Assembly (NCBI GenBank): GCA_964412815.1
Contig: CAYPQF010000034.1
Coordinates: forward strand, 124,001-188,000
Length of the DNA stretch: 64,000 nt
Source: JAOAFZ01 sp964412815
GTDB lineage: Bacteria > Patescibacteriota > Microgenomatia > UBA1406 > GWC2-37-13
Direction: 5' to 3'
In this document: in pieces, positions 7,485 to 16,037 of the stretch
Layout of the letters: the number at the start of each line of letters is the position of its first letter
How positions within the stretch are numbered: position 1 is the stretch's first letter
The notes under the pieces: model-generated
Database searches by the model: none
What the model was told of the DNA's origin: nothing
Seen by the model: the letters and a program-made list of their open reading frames with translations, nothing else
Translations under genes and position numbers: made by a program

Positions 7485-8939
7485 ATGATCCAGACGATAT
7501 TACAAAAGATTTTTCCCAAGCAATTCGGGGAAGAAGCACAGCAACAAAGCCAGCAACAGGCTAAAGAAATTGTTATTAAGGCAGAACAGGAAGCTCTTCG
7601 TATTAAGCAGGAAGCCAGTGCGGAAGCACGGAAAACAGCAGCAGCCGCTCTCGAGATCGAGAAGCGCCTGGTACAGCGGGAAGAGGAACTGAAACAGAAA
7701 GATAGTGAGATTGCCAGACAGCGTCAAAGTCTTGAAGCAAAAAACCGTTCTATAGAACAGGTAAAAAAAGATTTTGAAGAGAAGCGTGAAGCAATTCTGA
7801 CCAAACTGGAAAAAATTTCCCAGATGTCCAAAGATGAAGCCCGTGATCTCCTGCTTCGCGGCTGGGAAGAAAAACTAAAAGGCGATATTGCCAAACGTAT
7901 TAAGGCTGCGGAAGAAGAAATCAAGGAACGAGTAGACGAAAAAGCAAAAGAGCTCTTGTTTGATGCCATGCGGTACGGTGCAACAGATTATGTAGCTGAG
8001 TATACGCTTTCGGTGATTAACCTGCCAAGTGAAGACTTTAAAGGTCGCATTATCGGAAAAGACGGACGGAATATCCGTGCGTTTGAACTGGCAACAGGGG
8101 TGGACGTTGATCTGGAAGAAGAAGGCGTTATCCGTCTCTCTTCGTTTGATGCAATTCGACGTGAGATCGCCAAGGTCTCTCTGGAACGGTTAATCAAAGA
8201 TGGACGGGTACAACCACAGCGCATTGAGGAGATTGTCAGTAAAACTCGAAAAGAGATCGAAAAGACGATTTTCAAAGCGGGAGAAGACCTGGCACACCGG
8301 GTAGGAGTATATAACCTGCCGGCCGATCTGACACGAATGCTGGGTAAGTTCCGTTATCGCTACTCATACGGGCAGAATATGATCCTCCATACCCTCGAAG
8401 AAACACGTATTGGTGTGGCGCTGGCAAAAGAACTGAAAGCTGATGTCAATGTCGTAAAGCTGGGCTGTCTGCTGCACGACATCGGAAAAGTAGTAAACGA
8501 TAAAGAAGGATCACACGTTGATCTGGGTGTTGAGCTTCTGAAAAAGTATCGTTTCCCGCAGAAGGTGGTAAATGTAATTGCGGAACATCACGAAGATGAG
8601 CCGTTTACCTCAATCGAATCCGTTATCGTCTATATCGCAGACGCCGTCTCCGGTGGGCGACCGGGTGCACGTCACGAAGACCTGGAAGACTATATCAAGC
8701 GTATTAAGACCATCGAAGACACTGCCAAAGCACAACCTGGTGTCAAGGAAGTATACGCCTTACAGGCTGGTCGTGAGCTGCGTGTTATCGTCAATCCTGA
8801 GGATGTGAATGACGAAGGTGCCGTGATTATGGCAGCTAAACTGAAAGAAGAACTGGAAGCCAAGTTTGACGTCTTCCCGGGACAGATTAAGATTACTGTA
8901 CTCCGTGAGTTCCGTGCGGAAAATGTGGCTAAAATCTAA
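7485..8939 (+). CDS. rny: Ribonuclease Y without N-terminal membrane anchor
   Basis: Endoribonuclease initiating mRNA decay, 484 aa. A long Glu/Lys/Gln-rich coiled coil (about 17-150) is followed by a KH domain with GKDGRNIRAFE (about 188-200) and an HD domain with the metal-binding LLHDIGK (HD at about 330-331) and EHHEDEP. Typical RNase Y begins with a transmembrane helix. Here an in-frame TAA lies nine nt before the ATG and the N-terminus (MIQTILQKIFPKQFGEEAQQ) is not a membrane segment, so the enzyme is predicted to be soluble. A clear terminator follows. Confidence 0.93.
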   Translation: MIQTILQKIFPKQFGEEAQQQSQQQAKEIVIKAEQEALRIKQEASAEARKTAAAALEIEKRLVQREEELKQKDSEIARQRQSLEAKNRSIEQVKKDFEEKREAILTKLEKISQMSKDEARDLLLRGWEEKLKGDIAKRIKAAEEEIKERVDEKAKELLFDAMRYGATDYVAEYTLSVINLPSEDFKGRIIGKDGRNIRAFELATGVDVDLEEEGVIRLSSFDAIRREIAKVSLERLIKDGRVQPQRIEEIVSKTRKEIEKTIFKAGEDLAHRVGVYNLPADLTRMLGKFRYRYSYGQNMILHTLEETRIGVALAKELKADVNVVKLGCLLHDIGKVVNDKEGSHVDLGVELLKKYRFPQKVVNVIAEHHEDEPFTSIESVIVYIADAVSGGRPGARHEDLEDYIKRIKTIEDTAKAQPGVKEVYALQAGRELRVIVNPEDVNDEGAVIMAAKLKEELEAKFDVFPGQIKITVLREFRAENVAKI

Positions 8940-8996
8940 CTACTGAATCAGAGATGAAGGTTGATGTCGGGGTATCGCGGGATAACCGGCGCAGAG

Positions 8997-9029
8997 AAAG
9001 GCAGAGCAGAAATGCTCTGCCTTTTTTGT
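8997..9029 (+). terminator. Intrinsic terminator after rny
   Basis: Stem GGCAGAGCA/TGCTCTGCC (9000-9008 and 9013-9021), GAAA loop, then six T. Confidence 0.9.
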
Positions 9030-9056
9030 AATATAGCATAACAAGGCTCTCTCTGG

Positions 9057-9065
9057 TATAATAAC
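9057..9065 (+). promoter_or_regulatory. Promoter -10 of GC-rich cassette C
   Basis: GGTATAATAACT contains TATAAT about 47 nt before ATG 9110. The leader carries GGAGG at 9101-9105, four nt before the start codon. Confidence 0.55.
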
Positions 9066-9109
9066 TATGGGATATCTTACCATGACAATCAGTAATACAT
9101 GGAGGACCT

Positions 9110-9844
9110 ATGGAGCGGCTCAAACAGTATTTGCCGGTAGTTCTGCTGATGAGCGGGGTGTGTCTTGCGCTGGCGAGCTTGCTGATGATGTATCAGGAGA
9201 ACCAGCGACAGGAACGCCTTGCGGCGCTGTTCCCACCACCCGCGCCCGAGATCGTCGCGCGCGGCAACCTGTACGTTTTCGAGGTCGGGGAGCAAATCCC
9301 GATCGGCGCCGCGGAGACCGATGTCGAGACCGGGGAGACCCGGGAGATCGATCTGGTGCTGGTCTACCGGGGCCTGTGGCTGAACGCCGAGGGCGAGATC
9401 GCCCCGTACTTCGAGACGAAGGACGGGGATATCTATCCGATGCCCCGCGACCGGAGCATCCAGGTGCCCTCGCTGTTTGCGACCGGGATCTACTACCGCA
9501 TCGCCGAGCTCGGCCACTACGACGAGACCGCCGTGCAGATGGTGATCTTCAGCTTGCCTGACGAGGTCAAGAGGCTGGAGTACATCGCGCCCGGGGCGCG
9601 TTTCGCCGGCTCCTTCTACTGCGACGGCGCCGAGGTGCGCTTCGACCTGGAGTGGAACGCGGAGGGCTACGTCACCTCGCACACGGGTGTCGAGGTGGTG
9701 CAGAACGGCGAGGTGCTCCTGATCCGGAGTCTGGCCTGCAGCGTGGATGTGGGCGTAGGTAACCTGCTCGGCCTGGACGAGGACAACTTCCTCGTGATCG
9801 AGCGATACGACCCATACGTTTTCTATCGCGGGGAGAGCGCCTAA
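9110..9844 (+). CDS. GC-rich cassette C: single-pass membrane protein, unknown function
   Basis: The 244-aa protein has one N-terminal membrane segment (about residues 8-27, LPVVLLMSGVCLALASLLMM) and a predicted external or cytoplasmic beta-rich domain with two cysteines (SFYCDGAEV and LACSVDV). No family is recognised. The start is fixed by GGAGG four nt upstream. GC content is much higher than in rny and pepF on either side. It has its own TATAAT and a 9-bp GCAA-loop hairpin downstream. It resembles cassettes B and F in layout (N-anchor, linker, beta-rich domain), though I see no sequence similarity between them. Confidence 0.75.
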   Translation: MERLKQYLPVVLLMSGVCLALASLLMMYQENQRQERLAALFPPPAPEIVARGNLYVFEVGEQIPIGAAETDVETGETREIDLVLVYRGLWLNAEGEIAPYFETKDGDIYPMPRDRSIQVPSLFATGIYYRIAELGHYDETAVQMVIFSLPDEVKRLEYIAPGARFAGSFYCDGAEVRFDLEWNAEGYVTSHTGVEVVQNGEVLLIRSLACSVDVGVGNLLGLDEDNFLVIERYDPYVFYRGESA

Positions 9845-9908
9845 TCTTGCCTCGCGCGCTGGCATCAAGCGGGGAGAAACCCGGCTGGTCCGCTGTATGT
9901 CTTTCGGG

Positions 9909-9930
9909 GGGTGTGCGGCAACGCACACCC
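9909..9930 (+). terminator. Hairpin closing GC-rich cassette C
   Basis: Perfect 9-bp stem GGGTGTGCG/CGCACACCC with a GCAA tetraloop, 64 nt after the stop. It has no clear U-tract. Confidence 0.6.
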
Positions 9931-10039
9931 TCCATTCACATTCATAGGAAGTGTTTCATACCAGTCCATCTTATCCTGTATCTTCACTGCTCTTACCATG
10001 CTGTTACACGATTACCCGCACATACTTCCTCAAATTTAT

Positions 10040-10045
10040 TACAAT
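10040..10045 (+). promoter_or_regulatory. Leaderless -10 box of pepF
   Basis: TACAAT eight nt before ATG 10054, with no Shine-Dalgarno. Confidence 0.5.
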
Positions 10046-10053
10046 AGCCCCAT

Positions 10054-11856
10054 ATGACTGATACTACTACTGCTCCAACCACCTGGGACTTTTCACAGTT
10101 CTTCAGTTCTGATACTGACCCTGCTATCCAGACATATAAGACTGAGATTCAAAACCAGACTACCGCATTTGCACAGAAATGGCAGAAAAGGACAGACTAT
10201 CTGGAAGACCCGAAAGTACTGAGGCAGGCACTAGACGAATACGAAGCCTGGACTCGTAATTACGGCTGGGGAGGTAACTTGACCCTCTACTTTTTTCTTC
10301 GCTTTCAGCAGGAACAGAGTAATCCTGAGGTAAAGGCAAAATACCTCCAGACTGAAGAGTTCTTGCAACAACAGAGCAATGAGATGCGTTTTTTTGAACT
10401 GAATATTGCAAAAGTTAGCCCTGCGGTGCAACACACATTGTTGCTATCTAGCGAACTTAAACCCTATCATCATTTGCTGGAACGGCTCTTTGCAGAGTCA
10501 CAATATTTACTCGAAGAACGGGAAGAAATGATCATGACCATGAAGTCAACTACCGCCTATGGTAACTGGGTGGATATGCTGGAAGGACTACTGGTGCGGG
10601 AAGAGCGAACGGTACTGGACGAAGACGGGACAAAACAGACAAAGGATTTTTCTACCTTGCTGACAATGATGAACAGCCCGCAAAAAAAAGTGAGAGACAG
10701 CGCTGCTGCAGCCTTTAACGATATTCTCGCAAAATACGAAGATGTTGCTGAGGCAGAGATAAATGCGGTGATTACTGATAAAAAGATAAACGATCAGATC
10801 CGGAAGGTTCCCCGCCCGGATACTACTCGTCATATTGCGGATGATATGGATACTGCGGTGGTAGACACCCTGATTGAGACGGTTGCGAAGCGCTTTGATA
10901 TTCCCCAGCGGTTCTATAAACTGAAAGCAAAACTACTCGGTCTGCCGAAACTTGCCTACCATGAACGGAATATTGAGTATGGTTCCGTCGACACCAAAAA
11001 GTACTCGTGGGATGAATCAGTTGCACTGGTGGGTAAAGTATTTGAACAACTCGATCCTGCGTTCTATAAGATATTTAAACGGTTTCTGGATGAAGGCCGG
11101 TTTGATGTCTTCCCACGCAAAGGAAAGGGTTCTGGAGCCTTCTGTTTCCATCATCTCATTTCGCAACCAACGTATATTCTGTTGAACCATACGGGTACCT
11201 TGCGGGATGTTTTGACGATCGCCCATGAAGTAGGACATGGGATTAACAACGAACTCATTAAAGAAAAACAGCACGCACTCTACTTCGGCACACCAACCTC
11301 TACTGCGGAAGTTGCCAGCACCTTTTTCGAAGATTTTGTGACCGAAGAGCTACTGAAGACGGCAGACACAGAGACCAAAATAGCCTTAGCAATGATGAAG
11401 CTGAACGAAGAAGTTTCGACGATCTTCCGGCAGATTGCCTGTTACCGGTTTGAACAGGCACTACACCGGCAGGTACGTGAAAAAGGCTACTTGTCCAAGC
11501 AGGCCATTGGCGAGCTCTTTACAGAGCATATGGCGGCCTATATGGGGCCTGCGGTGGAACAGTCACCCGGGTCACAGAACTGGTGGATCTACTGGAGTCA
11601 TATTCGCAAGTATTTTTATGTCTACTCGTACTCAAGTGGCCTGCTCATCTCAAAAAACCTGCAGGAGCAGGTGCGTGCTGATGCCCGGAATGTGGAGATG
11701 GTAAAGACATTTCTTGCCACCGGCTATGCCCGGTCCCCAAAAGAGACATTTGCGGAGATGGGAATTAATGTGGCAACAGAGGCGTTCTGGAATAAGAGCC
11801 TTGCAGCAATCGAAAACGATTTGAAGATGTTGGAAAAGACTGTTGCAAAAAGATAA
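10054..11856 (+). CDS. pepF: Oligoendopeptidase F, M3B metallopeptidase
   Basis: Cytoplasmic zinc peptidase cutting short peptides, 600 aa, the usual length for the family. The zinc site is HEVGH (residues 391-395), with a downstream glutamate in the STAEVASTFFEDF block (about 416-428) as probable third ligand. The upstream part has the PepF-type N-terminal helical lobe. The TACAAT box eight nt before the ATG suggests a leaderless message. The gene may support peptide-derived amino acid supply in an organism with few biosynthetic genes; that role is inference. Confidence 0.92.
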   Translation: MTDTTTAPTTWDFSQFFSSDTDPAIQTYKTEIQNQTTAFAQKWQKRTDYLEDPKVLRQALDEYEAWTRNYGWGGNLTLYFFLRFQQEQSNPEVKAKYLQTEEFLQQQSNEMRFFELNIAKVSPAVQHTLLLSSELKPYHHLLERLFAESQYLLEEREEMIMTMKSTTAYGNWVDMLEGLLVREERTVLDEDGTKQTKDFSTLLTMMNSPQKKVRDSAAAAFNDILAKYEDVAEAEINAVITDKKINDQIRKVPRPDTTRHIADDMDTAVVDTLIETVAKRFDIPQRFYKLKAKLLGLPKLAYHERNIEYGSVDTKKYSWDESVALVGKVFEQLDPAFYKIFKRFLDEGRFDVFPRKGKGSGAFCFHHLISQPTYILLNHTGTLRDVLTIAHEVGHGINNELIKEKQHALYFGTPTSTAEVASTFFEDFVTEELLKTADTETKIALAMMKLNEEVSTIFRQIACYRFEQALHRQVREKGYLSKQAIGELFTEHMAAYMGPAVEQSPGSQNWWIYWSHIRKYFYVYSYSSGLLISKNLQEQVRADARNVEMVKTFLATGYARSPKETFAEMGINVATEAFWNKSLAAIENDLKMLEKTVAKR

Positions 11857-11948
11857 ACATCTGTATTGGTGGTGTATCAACTTTATCTGTTTTGTTGCAA
11901 TGCCCCAAAATGATATAGATTGCTACAATAAGATGGTTTTAATTTGTC

Positions 11949-11977
11949 TTGACAAGAGGCCTAAAAACCACTAATCT
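11949..11977 (+). promoter_or_regulatory. HU gene promoter
   Basis: TTGACA (11949-11954), 17 nt, TAATCT (11972-11977). A leader of about 48 nt precedes ATG 12032. Confidence 0.6.
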
Positions 11978-12031
11978 AGTAGGTACAAAATTACTCGTTT
12001 AGTTCGCAGAAAAGGGGGTGTCCGCAGGAAC

Positions 12032-12304
12032 ATGACAAAAGCAGATCTTATTGCACAAGTTGCAAAAAAAGCAGGATTAACATCAAAGGCAGCGAAAGAT
12101 GCCGTTAATGTTGTTTTCAATACTATTTCTGATGCTATGAAGCGTGGAGAAAAGGTTGTTGTTACCGGTTTCGGTACCTTCCTTGTTCGTAAGCGTGCTT
12201 CCCGCAAGGGCCGCAATCCTCAGACTGGTGCTGAAATCAAAATCCCAGCCACCAAGACTCCAGGATTTACCGCTGGTAAGAGCCTTAAGAGAATGGTTAA
12301 ATAA
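12032..12304 (+). CDS. hup: DNA-binding protein HU
   Basis: HU/IHF-family nucleoid protein of 90 aa that bends DNA as a dimer. The N-terminal helices read MTKADLIAQVAKKAGLTSKA, the beta-arm carries the RKGRNPQTGAEIKIPA signature (about 56-71), and the end is PGFTAGKSLKRMVK. It has a consensus TTGACA promoter and an AGGA site before the start, so unlike most neighbours it is predicted to have a leadered mRNA, in keeping with high expression. A long nested hairpin with U-tract follows the stop. Confidence 0.96.
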   Translation: MTKADLIAQVAKKAGLTSKAAKDAVNVVFNTISDAMKRGEKVVVTGFGTFLVRKRASRKGRNPQTGAEIKIPATKTPGFTAGKSLKRMVK

Positions 12305-12317
12305 CAAAAAAAACAGA

Positions 12318-12412
12318 AACGCCCCGCGGCGTTGGAAAGCGATTTATCACAGACACCACACTGTCTGCTAAAAAAAAAGAGATCACTTTCCGATTCCGCG
12401 GGGTTGTTTTTT
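12318..12412 (+). ncRNA. Long nested-hairpin RNA / terminator downstream of hup
   Basis: An outer stem (GCCCCGCGG at 12321-12329 with CCGCGGGG at 12396-12403) continues inward through an imperfect helix (GGAAAGCGATT against the complement in GATCACTTTCC), and an inner hairpin CAGACA/TGTCTG sits at 12350-12367. Six T follow at 12407-12412. It is much longer than needed for termination, so it may be a stable 3' RNA released from the hup transcript. It certainly looks able to terminate. Confidence 0.6.
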
Positions 12413-12438
12413 AAGCCCCAAAGTGCTAAAATATTGGA

Positions 12439-12978
12439 ATGATACGTTTGATTGTTACGTATGCGCTGGTCTTAACGAGTTTGTGTTTTGTACCAGTATC
12501 CACTGTTTCCGCTCAGCCGATTACCGGTTTTGAAGAAGAATCTTCGGTAGAATATCAGCTCCCGTACCCTGGAATTCTTGCTGATAGCCCCCTGTATGTC
12601 GTAAAACGCCTCCGTAATGCCTATTTAATCTGGTCAGCCAAAGATTCGTACGAAAAATCTGTCGAGTATCTGGAACAATCTGATAAAAAGCTGGCTATGT
12701 CCCAGCCGCTGCTTGCGAAAGGAAAACTCAAGATGTCAGTAGAGATGGTTGATCAGTCCAATGACTTATTACAACAAGCAATTGATGAATATCAAAAAAT
12801 TGAAGGTAGAGAAGAAGAGAAGCGTGCCCATCTTGAAAAACTCCGTAATGCATCAAAAAAACACAAGATTGAGATCGAGACTTTGATGAAAAACGTACCC
12901 CAGGGAGACGTACAAACCATCGAAACGCTTCGTGAAGAAACCATCACAATGAGCGAACAGCTTGCCAAACTGAAATAA
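12439..12978 (+). CDS. Secreted DUF5667-like helical protein
   Basis: The 179-aa protein has a signal peptide (about 1-25, ending VSAQ) and then the motif YQLPYPGILADSPLYVVKRLRN (about 40-60), which resembles DUF5667 domains of CPR exported proteins. The rest is charged alpha-helix with coiled-coil character (KKLAMSQPLLAKGKL to the end). It should be extracytoplasmic; function unknown. A TAAAAT box at 12427-12432 lies six nt before the ATG, so the message is probably leaderless. Confidence 0.72.
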   Translation: MIRLIVTYALVLTSLCFVPVSTVSAQPITGFEEESSVEYQLPYPGILADSPLYVVKRLRNAYLIWSAKDSYEKSVEYLEQSDKKLAMSQPLLAKGKLKMSVEMVDQSNDLLQQAIDEYQKIEGREEEKRAHLEKLRNASKKHKIEIETLMKNVPQGDVQTIETLREETITMSEQLAKLK

Positions 12979-13094
12979 ATCTGATAATATATATCTTTAC
13001 TTCTTACACATATTACAAGTTTCTCTCGCACATCGATTGCAGCTTGTATACGTAAGCAGTAACCCAAAACAAAAAAGGAGGATATATCCAATCT

Positions 13095-14177
13095 ATGGCT
13101 AAAACCACAACATCTCAATCAACCCAATCAACCAATATCATGGAACAGCTTCTTTCGAAGCAGAGTATGGCTCCCGTTCGCAAAGGCGACGAAGTCGATA
13201 CCAAAATTATCAACTTATCCCGTAAAGGGGTCATGTTTGATCTTGGTGCAAAAGCATACGCGGTCCTGGGCGATCGTGAAGTAAAAGAAATCTCTACCTA
13301 TCTGCCATATCTGAAGATTGGAGATACCGTAAAAGTTCGTGTCATCGCAGAAGAATCAAAGGAAGGATATCCGGTTGTTTCGATGCAGAAGTTCTTTGAC
13401 AAGGGAAAATGGAATATCTTAATTGACAAGAAAGAAAAAGAAGAAGAGATTGAAGTTGTCTGCGGAGAATACGGTAAAGGCGGCGTCTTTGTCGACTTTA
13501 TGGGTATCCGTGGCGTTATCCCCAAGATTCAGCTGATTCAGGAAAATATTGATAATCCGGAAAAGCTGGTTGGTCAGAAGATTAAAGTCAAGGTCCTGGA
13601 AGTTGATGAAACCAAGAATCGTCTGGTTGTCTCTCAGAAGGCCTCTGTCTTTGGCATCTCCCAGAAAGATCTGAAAGAAAAGTTTGATAAGATCGAACTG
13701 AACAAGGTATATCAGGCACGGGTGCTGGGTGTCTCTGAGTTCGGTATCTTCTGTGAAGTTGACGGGGTAGAAGGACTGATCCATATCTCAGAGATCTCAT
13801 GGGAAAAGGTTAGTGACGCTTCCAGTTATGTCCGACCTGGAGAAACAATTGATGTAATGGTTGTCGAGAAGAATGAGAATGATCTCAAACTGAACCTCTC
13901 GATCAAGCGTCTGTCTATGGATCCATGGGAAACGATCGAAGAAAAGTATCCAAAAGATAAGGAAGTTACCGGAGAGATTATTCGTAAGGAACACTATGGA
14001 TACTTTGTCCGTCTGGAACCAGGTATCGAAGGACTGATCCATGTCAGTAAGCTGTCCGGTGATGAAGACCTGAAGATTGGTGAAAAGGTGAAAGTCTTTG
14101 TAGAACGCGTCAATAAGAAAGATAGAAAAATGAGTCTTGTCCTTCCTGCCAAGGCCAAGCCGATTATGTATCGCTAA
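13095..14177 (+). CDS. rpsA: S1-domain RNA-binding protein (ribosomal protein S1-like)
   Basis: The 360-aa protein carries four S1 OB-fold repeats, starting at about residues 28, 113, 200 and 285. Repeats three and four have the full GIFCEVDGVEGLIHISEI and GYFVRLEPGIEGLIHVSKL patterns. Bacterial S1 has four to six repeats and helps mRNA loading on the 30S subunit; a four-repeat form is common in non-proteobacteria. An AAGGAGG site and a leader of about 110 nt precede the ATG, in contrast to the leaderless neighbours. S1 would matter for initiation in a genome with so few Shine-Dalgarno sites (inference). Confidence 0.88.
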   Translation: MAKTTTSQSTQSTNIMEQLLSKQSMAPVRKGDEVDTKIINLSRKGVMFDLGAKAYAVLGDREVKEISTYLPYLKIGDTVKVRVIAEESKEGYPVVSMQKFFDKGKWNILIDKKEKEEEIEVVCGEYGKGGVFVDFMGIRGVIPKIQLIQENIDNPEKLVGQKIKVKVLEVDETKNRLVVSQKASVFGISQKDLKEKFDKIELNKVYQARVLGVSEFGIFCEVDGVEGLIHISEISWEKVSDASSYVRPGETIDVMVVEKNENDLKLNLSIKRLSMDPWETIEEKYPKDKEVTGEIIRKEHYGYFVRLEPGIEGLIHVSKLSGDEDLKIGEKVKVFVERVNKKDRKMSLVLPAKAKPIMYR

Positions 14178-14200
14178 GCGGTCAGTCGGTAAAAAAAACC

Positions 14201-14232
14201 TGCGCTCGTGCCAATCCGGCCGAGCGCAGGTC
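14201..14232 (-). terminator. Intrinsic terminator of GC-rich cassette D
   Basis: Minus-strand stem CCTGCGCTCG/CGAGCGCAGG with a 12-nt loop followed by eight U (the A-run at 14193-14200 on the plus strand). It may also act for the convergent S1 gene. Confidence 0.8.
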
Positions 14233-14308
14233 CTGCAGGATGTCGGTTCTTCCCGCTTCGTAAGTCCATATCCTACCTTCGGTCTCCCCTAGAGTTGAAT
14301 ACCCCCGG

Positions 14309-14539
14309 TCAGATCTCCGTTTCGTACCCGTGATCCCCATGCTCAATTCTCTTGACCAGAGCAGCCACATTGCACGTGTGCTCGATCGTTAGCTGGTCCT
14401 CAGGCAGCGAACCCGACATGACCTGGACAATAGAGAACCGTGCGGTCAGCTCATGGATGCTGTTGATCTGCACCAGCACTTCGGCGCGCTGCTTATCTGC
14501 AGTCATAACCAGCATGTAGTACTGTCCAGCCTGTGCCAT
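14309..14539 (-). CDS. GC-rich cassette D: small soluble protein, unknown function
   Basis: The 76-aa protein (MAQAGQYYMLVMTADKQRAE...) has no signal peptide or membrane segment and no recognised family. The predicted order beta-alpha-beta suggests a small domain. The start is set by GGAGG seven nt upstream (GGAGGGAGACCT before ATG). A TATACT box lies about 48 nt upstream and a hairpin with U-tract about 80 nt downstream. The 3' untranslated stretch 14233-14308 holds no gene I can support. Confidence 0.62.
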   Translation of the reverse strand: MAQAGQYYMLVMTADKQRAEVLVQINSIHELTARFSIVQVMSGSLPEDQLTIEHTCNVAALVKRIEHGDHGYETEI

Positions 14540-14618
14540 AGGTCTCCCTCCTGGTAGTATGACAGTCCGATAGAATGGAGTAAGTATAGCAGATGAAGAG
14601 TATTCTGAAAATAAGCAT

Positions 14619-15971
14619 TTAGCGGGAAACAGTGATTGTTTTTCCGCCGGGCCCGGAGACCAAAGCCCCGTTCTGATAGACGACTGTCCCGTTCACCAGA
14701 GTTGTCTCAACAGCGCCTCCGGTCAGCCTCATTCCTGAGAATGGGGACCATTTACATTTTGAGAGGACCTGTTCGTCTGAGACCGTAATGGCAGTGGCGG
14801 GGTTAACGATGGTTATATCAGCGTCCATACCGACCGCAATATGCCCTTTACGATCAATCCCATAGTGACGGGCCGGCATCTCTGCATAGAGAGAGACGAC
14901 CTGTTGTAGCGTAAGTTTTCCTTCTGCCGCCCAGTGCAGGAGGAGGGGAAGTGCAAACTGCACCGCAGGTAGTCCAGCAGGGAGTTGTCCGTATGGTAAG
15001 TCTTTTTCTTCACGCAGATGTGGCGCGTGGTCGGTGGTGTAGTGATCAATCAAACCGGATTGAATTGCCTGCCACATGGCGTCTACATCTTTCTGTTGCT
15101 TGAGTGCCGGATTCATAATTCGATACCCCCCGTGTTTCGAGATCTCATCTCGTGAGAACAGCAGATAGTGAGGGCAGGTTTCTCCCGTCACCAGACCGGC
15201 ATCTTTGCCGCGTTTCAAATACTCCAGTTCTTCGGCTGCAGACATATGCAGAATATGCGTCTGATGTTGATACGTGAGCGCCAGCTCGACGGCGTGTTTT
15301 GTGCCCAGTGCCGCAGCCATATTGTCCCGGATCAGCGCGTGTTGCAGTGGATCTGAGGAATCTATATGTGCGGCTCCTTCGAGTGTTCCGGCGGCAAAGG
15401 CAGCTTTTCTATCCAGAATACGTTGTTCATCTTCGGCATGAACGGCTATCAGTTTAGTGGTCTCTGCAAAAATCGGTTCCAGGTAGCGATCTTCTGCCAG
15501 CGTCATATCGCCGGTGCTTTCTGCCATAAAGATCTTAAACGCAGGGATAGTAGTATCTGAGTCTGCCTTTTTCAGCTCTTCCAGGTTATCTTTACCGGTG
15601 CCCATATAGATACCGAAGTTGCAGTATGATTTTTGTGCATACAACTGCTGTTTCTGTTTGAGGATGTCATACGTAAGAACCTGGGGGATCGTGTTGGGCA
15701 TATCACAGATGGTGGTTACGCCACCTGCAATGGCTGCCTGCGTTTCGGTTGTGATATCGCCTTTGTGTGTTAAGCCCGGTTCGCGGAAGTGTACATGCGT
15801 GTCAATCATGCCGGGCATGAGATATTTTCCGGTCAGATCAAGCGTGGTATCAGCGCTAGCCCCGATGTTGCCGGATACTTCGGTAATGGTGCCGTCTTCG
15901 ATTAAGACATCTCCGGTAAACGAGTGGGTGCCGGTGATGATGGTTCCTGCCTTGAGCAATGTGCGTGCCAT
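14619..15971 (-). CDS. pyrC: Dihydroorotase
   Basis: Zinc amidohydrolase converting carbamoyl-aspartate to dihydroorotate in pyrimidine synthesis, 450 aa. The metal motif is DTHVHFREPG (D57, H59, H61), the probable carbamylated lysine is K146 in PAFKIFMA, and HAEDE, HILHMSAAEE and TTDHAPH supply further ligands. This fits the class I form. A second ATG lies two codons upstream but touches the TATACT box at 15978-15983, so MARTLLK is taken as the start. It is divergent from the aspartase-like gene, 66 nt apart. No other pyr genes lie in the window. Confidence 0.92.
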   Translation of the reverse strand: MARTLLKAGTIITGTHSFTGDVLIEDGTITEVSGNIGASADTTLDLTGKYLMPGMIDTHVHFREPGLTHKGDITTETQAAIAGGVTTICDMPNTIPQVLTYDILKQKQQLYAQKSYCNFGIYMGTGKDNLEELKKADSDTTIPAFKIFMAESTGDMTLAEDRYLEPIFAETTKLIAVHAEDEQRILDRKAAFAAGTLEGAAHIDSSDPLQHALIRDNMAAALGTKHAVELALTYQHQTHILHMSAAEELEYLKRGKDAGLVTGETCPHYLLFSRDEISKHGGYRIMNPALKQQKDVDAMWQAIQSGLIDHYTTDHAPHLREEKDLPYGQLPAGLPAVQFALPLLLHWAAEGKLTLQQVVSLYAEMPARHYGIDRKGHIAVGMDADITIVNPATAITVSDEQVLSKCKWSPFSGMRLTGGAVETTLVNGTVVYQNGALVSGPGGKTITVSR

Positions 15972-15977
15972 AGGCAT

Positions 15978-16034
15978 AGTATAGCCGAAATATGATGCCC
16001 TTTACAGGGAAACGTAAAACGCCTATACTATACT
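15978..16034. promoter_or_regulatory. Divergent leaderless promoters of pyrC and the aspartase-like gene
   Basis: A minus-strand TATACT at 15978-15983 lies six nt before pyrC ATG 15971. A plus-strand TATACT at 16024-16029 (a second copy overlaps at 16029-16034) lies eight nt before ATG 16038. Both genes act on aspartate-linked metabolites, so joint control is possible. Confidence 0.5.
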
Positions 16035-16037
16035 CTC

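Noticed and set aside
9089..9928. 279-aa minus-strand frame opposite cassette C
   Set aside because: Same reason: long only because GC-rich sequence lacks stops; it runs through the cassette's hairpin and has no start signals.
14182..14370. 62-aa minus-strand frame at the 3' end of cassette D
   Set aside because: It overlaps the 76-aa gene and runs through the terminator hairpin; no start signal.
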